DNA of 64,000 bases from JABMMZ01 sp964505065 (GTDB taxonomy: Bacteria; Bacteroidota; Bacteroidia; NS11-12g; UBA955). Below the pieces are notes generated by a model. That model had not been told where the DNA came from. It did not search any database and saw only the letters and a program-made list of their open reading frames with translations. Below are positions 43,028 through 52,280 of the stretch, in pieces. Both the position numbers and the translations under genes were made by a program. Position 1 is the stretch's first letter. Each line of letters starts with the position of its first letter. Location: the NCBI GenBank assembly GCA_964505065.1, contig CAZDGF010000008.1, positions 1 to 64,000 of the forward strand, written 5' to 3'.

Positions 43028-43497
43028 TTTATAAATTTTTTTAGTTCTTCTTTGGTTGGGTTTTTGGCAATTAAAATGCCTTTTTCATTAAATAGCAATT
43101 GGGTAGGCAATTGTTCTATATTTAGTTTAACGGCTATTACGGCATCAAACCTATGAGGGTCGTTCAGTTGTAGAAATTTTATTTTATCTATAACAATGGC
43201 TTTTTTCCATTTCTTTAAATCATTGTCTAAAGAAATACCAATAATTTTAATTTTAGCAGTATCGGCTTTTGCATCAAATTTTACCAATTCTTTATTGCCA
43301 ATTCGGCATGGTGCACACCACGAAGCCCAAAAATCTAATAGCAAATATTTTCCTTTAAAAGAGGCAATATCTACGTTTTGGTTTTGTTGATTTTGTAAAA
43401 TAAAAGATGGCAAGGTATCGCCAATATTAAATTGTGCTTTTAGCGATGCGCTTTTTAGCATTATTAACATTACGCATATTAGAATTTTACTTTTCAT
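43024..43497 (-). CDS. TlpA-family thiol:disulfide oxidoreductase
   Basis: A 157-aa secreted thioredoxin-like protein. Signal peptide, then IGDTLPSFILQNQQNQNVDIASFKGKYLLLDFWASWCAPCRIGNKEL with the active-site CAPC, and the usual cis-Pro region (LPTQLLFNEKGILIAKNP). Likely reduces or oxidises thiols in copper-binding proteins or cytochrome c apoproteins. Overlaps the HMA gene by 4 nt. Confidence 0.9.
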   Translation of the reverse strand: MKSKILICVMLIMLKSASLKAQFNIGDTLPSFILQNQQNQNVDIASFKGKYLLLDFWASWCAPCRIGNKELVKFDAKADTAKIKIIGISLDNDLKKWKKAIVIDKIKFLQLNDPHRFDAVIAVKLNIEQLPTQLLFNEKGILIAKNPTKEELKKFIK

Positions 43498-43501
43498 ATA
43501 T

Positions 43502-44224
43502 TTATATTAGTTTAAAAATCATAAAACCGCTCATAGCTATCATCAAAGCATCTTCTATAATAGTAACTGTGCTCATTGGTAAATTAAAAACAGCCCCCAA
43601 GCAGGCACATTGTATTTTCTTTTTGTTCAATACAGATTGTAAAACACCAATAATACTAATAGACATAACTACTAAAGTAATTGTATTTGTAATAAGCGGA
43701 TTAAAGTTTATAAGGTAGGCAATGCCCAAAGCCAATTCTGTAAAAGCATACAAATAGCCCCAAGTTGGCAGGCGTTTTGCCAATACATCGTACATGGCAT
43801 AGCTTTCTGCAAAGCCTTTAAGATTAAGCATTTTAAAAAAAGAAAACACTAAAAAGAAACCTGCCATAAAATGCTGCATCCATTGCATGGTATCAAAATG
43901 ATGGTTTTGAAATTGTACTAAAAGCGTTACTAAACTGATATAAAAAAATATCAATAAAATAGGCTTGTAAGTTTCTATCCAAGATTTTGTTTGTTCTGCC
44001 ATTTCATGATGAGTGGTAGCCGAAATTTGATATTTACTTGCCTTGCCCCCTAATGCCAATTGCAGCTTATCCAATGCAATATGTTTTTCCATAGAAATGG
44101 TTGCAGAATTTTCATTTTTAGAAACCTCTACATTCGTTATATTTTCTACCATCAATAAAGATGATTTTACTTTTGCCTCGCAGCTTGTGCAGGTCATGCC
44201 TGTTACTTGATAGGTGTGTGTCAT
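43502..44224 (-). CDS. HMA domain fused to a MauE/DoxX-like membrane domain
   Basis: About 240 aa from the ATG at 44224; the frame opens five codons earlier at a TTG. N-terminal HMA (HTYQVTGMTCTSCEAKVKSSLLM), then four TM segments (PILLIFFYISLVTLLVQF; MQHFMAGFFLVFSFFKML; LYAFTELALGIAYLINF; TLVVMSISIIGVLQSVL) with KKIQCACLGAVFNLPMSTVTIIEDALM, the redox-active CxC/'CLG' pattern of MauE-like proteins. Fusing a metal chaperone to a redox membrane protein suggests coupling copper delivery to disulphide reduction. Confidence 0.85.
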   Translation of the reverse strand: MTHTYQVTGMTCTSCEAKVKSSLLMVENITNVEVSKNENSATISMEKHIALDKLQLALGGKASKYQISATTHHEMAEQTKSWIETYKPILLIFFYISLVTLLVQFQNHHFDTMQWMQHFMAGFFLVFSFFKMLNLKGFAESYAMYDVLAKRLPTWGYLYAFTELALGIAYLINFNPLITNTITLVVMSISIIGVLQSVLNKKKIQCACLGAVFNLPMSTVTIIEDALMIAMSGFMIFKLI

Positions 44225-44304
44225 TTTTGTAGAATACAAATTTCAACTATGATGGTTGTTTTTTTGTTATAACATTATAGAAAAAATTTGTAATTTATTT
44301 GTAA

Positions 44305-44979
44305 TTATTTTTTTTCTTTCTGAAAGCCAAAAAGATAGGCAACTTGTATTCCATACACAATATTTTTACCCATAATACCATTTTTTGCTATTTCGCCACT
44401 AAAAACATTATTAAAGCCCAAGTTTGTAAATAAGGAAGCTTGCAATATATCATTCTCTAATCTTGGTATATTTAAGCCAATAGATAAAAGAGTTCCAATG
44501 TCGCTCATTTTAGAATCGCTCATAATGTTATAAGATTCATAGCTATTGGTGCGCAATGATTTAAGTAGTGTATTATAAGTTCCTGCTATACTAAAGCAAA
44601 GCTTACTTTTTTTTATCAATTCTTTTGTTTGAAAAGAAGCCCCTAAAATTAAATCTAAATAATGCAATTGGTAGCGTGGATTATAATCATACATTCCTTT
44701 ATCAAAAATAGCTCCCCTTTGCTGGTAAGCAGTATTTAAGTTGAGTGCCAAATGGTTATTTATAGAATATTGAAATTTTGCGCCAACTCCGCTACTCGTT
44801 TTACTTGAGAATACTTGCATTTCTGCACCATTCATTTCCATTGCACCCATTTTATTTCCATAAAAAGATGATATTCCTAAATTATAGGTTGGTCCAAATT
44901 TAAATTTAGACTGTGCGTGAGCCATTATATTCACGATTAAAAATGGCAAAATTATTTTTTTCATATTTTTTTTATACAA
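44305..44979 (-). CDS. Outer-membrane beta-barrel protein (PorT-like)
   Basis: A 224-aa protein. Signal peptide (IILPFLIVNIMAHA), then KFKFGPTYNLGISSFYGN, SSGVGAKFQYSINNHLALNLNTAYQQRGA, YLDLILGASFQTKEL and a C-terminal strand (VYGIQVAYLFGFQKEK). This is the small outer membrane barrel (OMP_b-brl_2) layout. It overlaps the multicopper oxidase gene upstream by 8 nt. Function in the cluster unclear. Confidence 0.7.
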   Translation of the reverse strand: MYKKNMKKIILPFLIVNIMAHAQSKFKFGPTYNLGISSFYGNKMGAMEMNGAEMQVFSSKTSSGVGAKFQYSINNHLALNLNTAYQQRGAIFDKGMYDYNPRYQLHYLDLILGASFQTKELIKKSKLCFSIAGTYNTLLKSLRTNSYESYNIMSDSKMSDIGTLLSIGLNIPRLENDILQASLFTNLGFNNVFSGEIAKNGIMGKNIVYGIQVAYLFGFQKEKK

Positions 44980-46480
44980 TTTTAAAATTCAACATCATTC
45001 CGCTGTCTCCGTGTTCTAGGTTATGACAATGAAACACAAATTTCCCCAAATTATTCGGGAAAGTCATAATAATTTTTACTTTTTCTTCGGGCAAACAAAG
45101 CACTGTGTCTTTCCATCCAGTTTCGTGTGGTTGTATAGCGCCTCTTCCGCCAGTGCGGGATAATACTTGAAAAAATACGCCATGCAAATGCATTGGATGT
45201 ATATCTGTTCCTTCAGAATTATTGAATTCCCAAATTTCTGTACTGCCTGCACTAACTGTTTCATCAATTCTATCCATTTCAAATGATTTTCCGTCAATAT
45301 TATGAACAACTCCTGCCTTTGCCATATTCATTCCTCCGTTTTCTTCGCTGCCAGCCATAACATGTTTATTTGAAATATCGAAAGTTCTTGTTTTGGTAGA
45401 TAATGCAGCAGGAATAGATGTATAAGTAGCAAGTGTATTTGGAATTGTAAAATTTTCAGTTACTTTTTCATTGACGATGAATTTCATAATTTTAAATGAT
45501 TCTTTGCCTTGCGATTCTCCACCATTAAATGTATTGCTTTGTAGAAAAAATTCTGAACCTACAGTTAGTTGACTAAAATCTACAAGTACATCAATTCTCT
45601 CGCCTGGAGATAACAATACTTTATTGACAATTTGTGTGTTTTTTAATAATCCTCCATCTGAACCAATAATATTAAAATTAAGGTTGTTGCTAAATTCTAA
45701 ATTATAAACTCTTGCATTTGATGCGTTGAGAATTCTAAGCCTATAAATTTTTGTTTTAATATTATGATATACAGACCATAAGCCATTAACACATACATAT
45801 TGTCCAAAATATCCACTCATTATCTCCATATTTGTAGGCGAGTAATTTATGCCTCCATCCGCATATAATCTTTTGTCTTGAATAATAATGGGTAAATCAA
45901 GCTCGTTTGATGGCAGATTTAAAGATTTTTCTTCATTATCTGAAACTATTACCATGCCAGCTAAACCTTTATTTACTTGTCGCCCTGTAATTAAATGTGG
46001 ATGAGGGTGGAACCAGCTAATATTAGCTTTTTGATTAATTGTAAATTGATATTTAAAAGCACTATTGGATTGAACTAAATATTGTGGATGACCATCCATA
46101 TTTTCTGGCACTATTAAACCATGCCAATGAATATTAGTATGTTCATCTAATTTATTTTCAAAATCTATGGTAACTGATTGCCCATTATCTACCTTTATTA
46201 CAGGACCAAGTATTCCATTGCCATATCCTAATACTTTATATATTTTATCTTTTATAATAGATGAAATATTTCTTTTTGCAATTAGCTTTATAGGTTGCGA
46301 ATAGTTTATCACTTCTGGAAATTTAAGTAAATAATCAAACTTTCCAATAATAACTGATATGCCAGAAGACATATTCATATTCATTGCTTTTTTGCAACTT
46401 TTTAATATTGCGGGTATCCCACCTAATAAAACAAGCGCTAAAGAACTACTTGTTATTTTTAAAAACTTTTTTCTTTTCAT
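44972..46480 (-). CDS. Multicopper oxidase (CueO/FtsP type)
   Basis: A 502-aa protein with a lipoprotein-like N-terminus (KITSSSLALVLLGGIPAILKSCKK) and the four copper motifs: NIHWHGL, WFHPHPH, HPMHLHGVFF and FHCHNLEHGDSGMM. The axial Met follows in GMM. The N-terminal 'KFLKITSSSLA' recalls twin-arginine substrates but has KRKK and no RR. Likely oxidises Cu(I) in the periplasm. It differs from the CopA-type oxidase at 35545 in lacking the Met-rich insert and barrel. Confidence 0.9.
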   Translation of the reverse strand: MKRKKFLKITSSSLALVLLGGIPAILKSCKKAMNMNMSSGISVIIGKFDYLLKFPEVINYSQPIKLIAKRNISSIIKDKIYKVLGYGNGILGPVIKVDNGQSVTIDFENKLDEHTNIHWHGLIVPENMDGHPQYLVQSNSAFKYQFTINQKANISWFHPHPHLITGRQVNKGLAGMVIVSDNEEKSLNLPSNELDLPIIIQDKRLYADGGINYSPTNMEIMSGYFGQYVCVNGLWSVYHNIKTKIYRLRILNASNARVYNLEFSNNLNFNIIGSDGGLLKNTQIVNKVLLSPGERIDVLVDFSQLTVGSEFFLQSNTFNGGESQGKESFKIMKFIVNEKVTENFTIPNTLATYTSIPAALSTKTRTFDISNKHVMAGSEENGGMNMAKAGVVHNIDGKSFEMDRIDETVSAGSTEIWEFNNSEGTDIHPMHLHGVFFQVLSRTGGRGAIQPHETGWKDTVLCLPEEKVKIIMTFPNNLGKFVFHCHNLEHGDSGMMLNFKIV

Positions 46481-46505
46481 TTTTTTTATTATTGATGTTA
46501 TTTTT

Positions 46506-47036
46506 TTATGATAATTGTTTAAATCTACTAGGGGAAAGCCCAGTAATTTTTTTGAACTGGTTGCTCAAATATCCTACGCTGCTATAATTTAGCAGGTTTG
46601 CAATTTCGCTTATGTTTAATTCTCCTTCTCTTATCAAATTTTTAACTCTCTCCGTTTTCTTTTCTATAAAATATTGTTCAATAGTTAATTTATTGTTTTT
46701 AGAAAAAATTGCACTTAAAGTTGTATATTCCGTAGATAATGATTGAGCAAGATAATCAGATAAATTACTATTTATTGAATTGTTTTTGTTAAAAACAACA
46801 TCTATTATCGAGGTTTTTATTTTTTCAACCATAATCGTTTCTTTATCGTTAATAATTTTAAACCCTAAATTCTCTAATCCTTTATCCAATTCTATTATTG
46901 CAGTATCTATGGTATCTTCTTCAATCTCAATTTCTCCTAATTGTACTGCAATAGTATGAAATCCAAATTTTTCAAATTCAGATTTTACCGCCATTTTGCA
47001 ACGCATGCAAACCATGTTTTTTATATAGAGTTTCAT
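46506..47036 (-). CDS. AraC-family regulator with N-terminal metal-binding motif
   Basis: A 176-aa protein. The N-terminus MKLYIKNMVCMRCKMAVKSEFEKFGF has the C-x-x-C of HMA domains followed by the expected helix and strand pattern (IAVQLGEIEIEE), though degenerate. The C-terminal ~90 residues are a classical AraC double HTH (YFIEKKTERVKNLIREGELNISEIANLLNYSSVGYLSNQFKKITGLSPSRFKQ). I propose a metal-sensing transcription activator of the copper cluster; the oxidase gene starts 26 nt downstream on the same strand. The sensing role is inferred. Confidence 0.85.
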   Translation of the reverse strand: MKLYIKNMVCMRCKMAVKSEFEKFGFHTIAVQLGEIEIEEDTIDTAIIELDKGLENLGFKIINDKETIMVEKIKTSIIDVVFNKNNSINSNLSDYLAQSLSTEYTTLSAIFSKNNKLTIEQYFIEKKTERVKNLIREGELNISEIANLLNYSSVGYLSNQFKKITGLSPSRFKQLS

Positions 47037-47066
47037 ATTGAAAAAAATTATTGGAGAATAAGTAAT

Positions 47067-48437
47067 TTAAATTTTAATAAGTTTTTTTGTAATATAGGTA
47101 TCATTTATTTTTAATTGTAGAAAATATACACCATTACTTAATTGTTGGTTATTAATATTGAAACGATTTTCATTAGCTATTGTATTATTAATTACTTCTT
47201 CGCCCAGTATATTTACAACCTTATAGCTGTAAGATTTTACATTTTCATCAAGTTCAATATTCCATTCGCTATTTGATGGATTGGGATAAATATTAACTTT
47301 ATTCTGTATTTCAGAATTTTCAACATTAAGAGACCAAACTTTACTGTTGTCAATTATATATGCTTGTCTGTTAAGTTTATCAACAAAATATATTTTTCCA
47401 TCAGGTCCTATTTTTACGCCAATAGGGTCGGGGTTGGCGGTGTATTTAAGTTTTATTCTCCCTATTTCTTTTAAATTTATTAAGTCGAAAATAATTATTT
47501 CATCTGTTCCATTGTCAGTAATTATTAGCCTGTTGCCATAAATATCTATACCAGTTGGTAAAACAAGATTGTTAATAGATAAATTGGTAATTTTTAATCC
47601 AGAATAATTATCGTATCCAACTAAATCTTCAAAGTTTACCATTGTTCTTGCGCTTCCTTTAACTGTTTTAGTAATATCTATTTTAAATACTCGCTTAGCT
47701 ACAGGGTCGCAGCCATATAAAAATTCTTTTTTTTCATCAAGCACTATATGGCTTGGCAATGTTGAGTGTTTGGTAAAACTAAAGTCATCATATATGCTTA
47801 CATAACCCAAGCTGTGGTCATCTCCACCTGGATAGTGCCCTGCGCCAAAATCATAGCGTTTAAGTTTTCCTTCATAGCCATCCATTATCCAGTATATGGC
47901 ATCTTTCTCGTGTGCTACACCTTTGCCATAAGGGCTTTGATGTATCATACTTAAATGGCTTCCATTATTTGCTTGAGTTGCAGGATTTCCTACTATTCCA
48001 TAAATTTTTAAATTACTTGGCCATAATGTTGGACCAGCATAAATTCCATTGTTTCTATTAGCATCTATTATATCTTGCGAGGTTACAAAAGTGGTATCGC
48101 CAAATGCTATGGAACTTGACATAGCCATAAAATGCCAAGCATTTCCATCTTTAATATATTTAAAAGTTTTATTGCTTGAATTTGGATTTGTAATTATTAC
48201 TGTATTCCCTCCAGTATTAATAGTGCCTTGGTTAAGTATCCAAAGTTCATTTGGGCGCGTGCTTTGATTGGGATAAAAATCTAAATCTATTGGCGATGTA
48301 ATGCTATTTGAAGAATTGCCTATTAATTTAAAAACATTTAAGGCAGAGTCTGTTATGTAGTTATCTATAATTTGTTGCCCTTTTAAATTAAGATTAATGC
48401 ATAGTAAAATGCAAATGATTACGATTGCGTTTTTCAT
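47067..48437 (-). CDS. Secreted beta-propeller-like protein with T9SS type A tail
   Basis: A 456-aa protein. Signal peptide (AIVIICILLCINLNLKG), then repeats like LVLPTGIDIYGNRLIITDNGTDEIIIFDL, DPIGVKIGPDGKIYFVDKLNRQAYII and HIVLDEKKEFLYGCDPVAKRVFKIDI, the four-stranded blades of an NHL-like propeller. The C-terminus (VNIYPNPSNSEWNI ... LGEEVIN ... NGVYFLQLKINDTYITKKLIKI) is a type A T9SS tail. Ligand unknown. It starts 5 nt before the next co-directional gene ends. Confidence 0.75.
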   Translation of the reverse strand: MKNAIVIICILLCINLNLKGQQIIDNYITDSALNVFKLIGNSSNSITSPIDLDFYPNQSTRPNELWILNQGTINTGGNTVIITNPNSSNKTFKYIKDGNAWHFMAMSSSIAFGDTTFVTSQDIIDANRNNGIYAGPTLWPSNLKIYGIVGNPATQANNGSHLSMIHQSPYGKGVAHEKDAIYWIMDGYEGKLKRYDFGAGHYPGGDDHSLGYVSIYDDFSFTKHSTLPSHIVLDEKKEFLYGCDPVAKRVFKIDITKTVKGSARTMVNFEDLVGYDNYSGLKITNLSINNLVLPTGIDIYGNRLIITDNGTDEIIIFDLINLKEIGRIKLKYTANPDPIGVKIGPDGKIYFVDKLNRQAYIIDNSKVWSLNVENSEIQNKVNIYPNPSNSEWNIELDENVKSYSYKVVNILGEEVINNTIANENRFNINNQQLSNGVYFLQLKINDTYITKKLIKI

Positions 48438-48442
48438 ATTAT

Positions 48443-49288
48443 TTATTGTTTTATTAAAATTTTTTCATTGTATGTTGAGCCATCTATTTCAAAAGAAAGT
48501 ATATATATGCCAGTGGCTAATTGGCTAACATCTACTGCACTATTATAATTTTCTATTGCCTTGTTTTTTTCTATATTTTTAACAATTTTGCCTTGATAAT
48601 CTAGCAGATTAAGCGTTAAATTAGATTTTTTCTTTAACAATAAATTTATATTAACAATGCTATTGGCAGGTGTTGGATATATGGAAAGTTTATGCGCTAT
48701 TTTTAATATTTTTACACTGGTATTATTCCCTTTTTCTGGTGCTTCCATTTTAGTAATAAAAGTTTGGTCGTTGCCTTTATGCCCTTCAAAATTTGAATTA
48801 AAAGCACCATAAAACATTACATTTCCAGTATTTTTGGCTGGGGCTTTCCATTTAAAAGTCCACGATTTAAAACCAGGTCCGTTTACACCATTGGCTGTAT
48901 AGGTGATATACTTTTTGTTGCCTACAAGTTGGGTTTGTACAGTATCTGTAAGAATTAATTCACCTTGTAAATCTCCATTTAATGCCTGTGGCGATACTTG
49001 AAAACCAAACCTTGTGCCCTCTGGCTCTGTATTGGTAGCAGTAATGGTATATTCTTTATTTGGCTCGTAGCCTTCTGCAGGAATATCCGATACTATCCAA
49101 TTATCTACAATTAAGGCAGAGCCGCCATGGCATGCGGTACAATCTTTTTTGCCATCTCCTGGCGAGCCCGTGTGTCCTGGTTCTGCACCTTCTTTTCTTG
49201 CTACCTTATTTGTACTTGAAATAAGAATTAGCGTAAATAATACCATAAATATTGGTATCAGAATAGTTGTTTTTTTAATATTTTTCAT
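48443..49288 (-). CDS. Choice-of-anchor V (reelin-like) secreted protein, second copy, with haem motif and T9SS tail
   Basis: A 281-aa paralogue of the gene at 40060. Signal segment, then GHTGSPGDGKKDCTACHGGS with one CxxCH, the reelin-like domain (EYTITATNTEPEGTRFGFQVSP, then SWTFKWKAPAKNTGNVMFYGAF) and a type A tail (LSIYPTPANSIVNINL ... GKIVKNI ... ATGIYILSFEIDG). Haem and metal context suggests an extracellular redox role. Three nt from the DUF3347/HMA gene upstream. Confidence 0.8.
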   Translation of the reverse strand: MKNIKKTTILIPIFMVLFTLILISSTNKVARKEGAEPGHTGSPGDGKKDCTACHGGSALIVDNWIVSDIPAEGYEPNKEYTITATNTEPEGTRFGFQVSPQALNGDLQGELILTDTVQTQLVGNKKYITYTANGVNGPGFKSWTFKWKAPAKNTGNVMFYGAFNSNFEGHKGNDQTFITKMEAPEKGNNTSVKILKIAHKLSIYPTPANSIVNINLLLKKKSNLTLNLLDYQGKIVKNIEKNKAIENYNSAVDVSQLATGIYILSFEIDGSTYNEKILIKQ

Positions 49289-49290
49289 TT

Positions 49291-50160
49291 TTATTTTATT
49301 GTTTCTACTGTTTTACCACAACTCAACATTTGGCTGCCGTAGTATGGATTTTTAATGGTATTTTCTTTGCTCAACCAATTGGCGCCTTTGCCATTATTTG
49401 CCATTGGGCAAAATTGGTAATAAGTGGGAGTTTCTGTTTTAGAAACTTTCATTAAGGCATACATATTTTTTGAAAGGCTCATAAAATGGTCTCTTTGGTG
49501 GGCAGCATCTTTGGTTTCTTTAATATGTTCTGTATCGAATGTTAAATCTTTCATTATTTTCATCCAAACGGTATGTTCTGCGGTAGAAAGTTTTTCCATT
49601 TTTACTGCATTTATAGCTGTAAGCATTTCTGTGGCTTTTGCAGAGGCAGTATTGCCATCTGTTTTTACCAAGGCATCTTTTAAAGCAAAATAGCCGTTAA
49701 ATACTGTATTTAATTCAGCTACATTTTGCTTTGTTTCGTTTGTTGTTGTATTTTTTTCTGTAACATTTAATTTTGTGCTATCTGTGTTAGAAGTTTTTTC
49801 TGGCTTTACAGCTGTTTGTGCTTTTCTTTCGTATTGGCAGCAGCCGTGCAGTTTTTCATAAACATCATTTGGGGCAAGATACTTTTCATTATCATATCCG
49901 CTTAATGCAATGCGTTTTAAAATTTCATCTTGATTGGTTTTTTTAGCATCGTAAGTTATGGTAGCCATTTTAGTATCTTTATTCCAATCTACTTTGGCTA
50001 TTTTTTTCTTGTTTCCTGCTTTTTCAATAGTGTTTTCGCACATGCCACAGTTGCCGTAAATTTTTACAGTATCGGTTTTAGCATTTTTTATTTGTGCGTT
50101 GCAGCTGGTAAATGTTGAGATTAAAACAACAATGGTGGGCATTAATTTAATTTGTTTCAT
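49291..50160 (-). CDS. HMA domain plus DUF3347 lipoprotein-like protein
   Basis: A 289-aa protein. Lipobox-like signal (IVVLISTFTSCNAQ), HMA domain with VKIYGNCGMCENTIEKAG and TITYDAKKTNQDEILKRIALSGYDNEKY, a DNDVYEKLHGCCQYERK-like linker, a low-complexity Thr/Asn segment, and DUF3347 (LNTVFNGYFALKDALVKTDGNTASAKATEML ... QRDHFMSLSKNMY ... TYYQFCPMANNGKGANWLSKENTIKNPYYGSQMLSCGK, in parts). Likely a periplasmic copper-binding chaperone or sink. 7 nt downstream of a di-haem peroxidase gene. Confidence 0.85.
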   Translation of the reverse strand: MKQIKLMPTIVVLISTFTSCNAQIKNAKTDTVKIYGNCGMCENTIEKAGNKKKIAKVDWNKDTKMATITYDAKKTNQDEILKRIALSGYDNEKYLAPNDVYEKLHGCCQYERKAQTAVKPEKTSNTDSTKLNVTEKNTTTNETKQNVAELNTVFNGYFALKDALVKTDGNTASAKATEMLTAINAVKMEKLSTAEHTVWMKIMKDLTFDTEHIKETKDAAHQRDHFMSLSKNMYALMKVSKTETPTYYQFCPMANNGKGANWLSKENTIKNPYYGSQMLSCGKTVETIK

Positions 50161-50167
50161 ATTTTTT

Positions 50168-51250
50168 TTAAAAAGGGTTTTTATATTCTGGGTTGGTTAT
50201 TAATTTTGTATCTGTTAGTGTTTTTAAGAAAGATACTAAGGCTTGTTTATCGGCTGTTGTAAGCTGTAAACCATTGGGCAATTGTTGTTGAAAAGAGGCA
50301 TCTAAAGTGGAGGAGTTTTTTACCAAATTATAATGGTCTATAACCTCTTCCAAAGTTTTAAATCTACCATCGTGCATATATGGCGCGGTAAGTTCTATAT
50401 TGCGCAATGATACTACCTTGAACTTGGCTTTATCTGCGGCTTTGCCAGTTACCTTTTCTCTGCCAATATCAGTTATATTTATATCAGCATCTAAGCCATT
50501 GTTCATATATAAATCATTCTCAAAATTTGCTCCTCCATGGCAATGTTGGCAGTCAGCACCACTTTTTGCAGGAAAGCCCGCATTATATTCTGTAAAATAT
50601 AAAAAACGTCCTCTTTCTTCTTGTGCGGTAAGTGTTGCTTGTCCGGCTAAAAATTTATCGTATTTAGAATTGTTTGATACTATAGAATTCATAAACTGTT
50701 CTAATGCTTTTGAAATTAAAAGAGTATCTATTTGAGAGGTTCCAAAAGCTTTTTTAAATTGATTAGGATAAAGGCTGCTTGCTTGCAATTTGCTAACTAC
50801 ATTGGCTAATGTTTCATCCATTTCTAAATTGTCTTGTATGGGTTTTAAAGACTGATGGCGCAATAAATTTGACCTGCCATCCCAAAAAAACTGATTGGTA
50901 TTCCAAGCCATATTAAATACTGACATGGCATTTCTTCCGCCACGCAAATTATTTACACCAATAGAAAACCTTGCGGTATCGTTAAAGGCAAACTCCTGCA
51001 TGTGGCAACTGGCGCAGGCTTGTGTTTTGGTGCGCGATAATATTTTATCGTAAAACAACATTCTGCCTAATTTTACGCCCTCAGTTGTAAGCGGATTGTC
51101 GCTAGCAATGCTTGGCGCAGGAAAAGCCCCAATATCTAAAATATATGGCGAATTGGCCTCTTCTAATACAGGTTTTGGGTCTTTATCGCAACTGTGTATT
51201 AAAGTTACAATTGATAAAATGCAAAATATTGCTATTATTTTATTTTTCAT
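50168..51250 (-). CDS. MauG-family di-haem cytochrome c peroxidase-like enzyme, copy 1
   Basis: A 360-aa secreted lipoprotein (IVTLIHSCDKDP). Two c-type haem sites: ACASCHMQEFAF and DCQHCHGGANFEND. Conserved structural features: GRMLFYDKILSR, WDGRSNLLRHQSLKPIQDNLEMDETL, LRNIELTAPYMHDGRFKTLEEVIDHYN. This is the CCP_MauG family, which can oxidise residues of partner proteins. Next to a second copy (4-nt overlap) and an MbnP-like gene, an arrangement that suggests MbnH-type activity on that protein. Confidence 0.9.
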   Translation of the reverse strand: MKNKIIAIFCILSIVTLIHSCDKDPKPVLEEANSPYILDIGAFPAPSIASDNPLTTEGVKLGRMLFYDKILSRTKTQACASCHMQEFAFNDTARFSIGVNNLRGGRNAMSVFNMAWNTNQFFWDGRSNLLRHQSLKPIQDNLEMDETLANVVSKLQASSLYPNQFKKAFGTSQIDTLLISKALEQFMNSIVSNNSKYDKFLAGQATLTAQEERGRFLYFTEYNAGFPAKSGADCQHCHGGANFENDLYMNNGLDADINITDIGREKVTGKAADKAKFKVVSLRNIELTAPYMHDGRFKTLEEVIDHYNLVKNSSTLDASFQQQLPNGLQLTTADKQALVSFLKTLTDTKLITNPEYKNPF

Positions 51251-52275
51251 TCTTTAAAGTTTTTGTTTTTAATAAACTGGTTATCTGTTAGTGTGTTTAA
51301 AAAACTAATAAGGTCTTGTTGTTCTTGGGGGCTAAGTGCAAGGGGTTTTATCAAATTGCTTTTGCTTGTATGGTTTTTACCTCCGCTGTTATAATGCGAG
51401 ATAACATCTTCTAACGTTGCAAAACTCCCATCGTGCATATAAGGTGCAGTAAGCGCAATATTGCGCAAAGTAGGCACTTTAAATTTGGCTCTATCGTTTG
51501 GCAATTTTGTAAAACGCATTCTGCCGCTATCGGAATAGTTGGTATAAAGTCCGTTGTTTTCAAAGGCATAGTTTGTAAAATTAAAACCACTATGGCAGCT
51601 ACTACAATTTGTTTTTGTGCTGTTAAAAAGCATTAATCCATTTTTTTCGCTTTCGTTTAAAGCATTCGGGTTGTTTTTATAATAATAATCATCAAACTTA
51701 CTATTGCCGCTCAATAAACTGCGCTCAAAAGTGGCTAATGCTCTTGTAATTACAAAGGCATCTAATGCTCTGTTATAGGCGTTTAAAGCCATTGTTCTAT
51801 AGGTAGAGTTTTGGTTTAGTTTTTCTACCATTTCTACCATATTGGTGTTGAACTCGTTGTGCTCTTGTATGGGAATTAAAATTTGCATTTCCAAAGTAGG
51901 CACACCGCCAGCTCTTGTAAAATATGGATGATAAGCCACATTTGCCAATGTTGGCGAATTGCTAACACCTATGCTATTATTGTCGCCCAAACTCAATGCT
52001 ACATTATCGCTAAAGGCTAAATTTTGCTGATGGCAAGAGGCACAACTTACAGTGTTGTTTTTTGAAAGTTGTTTATCGTAAAAAAGTAATTTTCCTAATG
52101 CCCATCTATCTTTAGAAAACTGATTATCTGCTGGAAAACTGATAGTAGGAAAGCCCTTTGGTATTGTAAAAATTTCTTCTTCGGCTATTGTTATAGCCGT
52201 ATCTTTTTTGCAACTGAAAACTACAGCGCAAATAAAGAGAGAGAAAAAAAATATTTTAACCAAAGGGCTTTGCAT
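51247..52275 (-). CDS. MauG-family di-haem cytochrome c peroxidase-like enzyme, copy 2
   Basis: A 342-aa secreted lipoprotein (FICAVVFSCKKDT) with two CxxCH haem sites (SCASCHQQNLAF; NCSSCHSGFNFTN) and the family motifs GKLLFYDKQLSKNN, EMQILIPIQEHNEFNTNM and LRNIALTAPYMHDGSFATLEDVISHYNSGG. It overlaps copy 1 by 4 nt and starts 6 nt downstream of the MbnP-like stop. The duplicated di-haem genes may form a heterodimer or act on different sites; that is inference. Confidence 0.9.
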   Translation of the reverse strand: MQSPLVKIFFFSLFICAVVFSCKKDTAITIAEEEIFTIPKGFPTISFPADNQFSKDRWALGKLLFYDKQLSKNNTVSCASCHQQNLAFSDNVALSLGDNNSIGVSNSPTLANVAYHPYFTRAGGVPTLEMQILIPIQEHNEFNTNMVEMVEKLNQNSTYRTMALNAYNRALDAFVITRALATFERSLLSGNSKFDDYYYKNNPNALNESEKNGLMLFNSTKTNCSSCHSGFNFTNYAFENNGLYTNYSDSGRMRFTKLPNDRAKFKVPTLRNIALTAPYMHDGSFATLEDVISHYNSGGKNHTSKSNLIKPLALSPQEQQDLISFLNTLTDNQFIKNKNFKE

Positions 52276-52280
52276 TTTAT

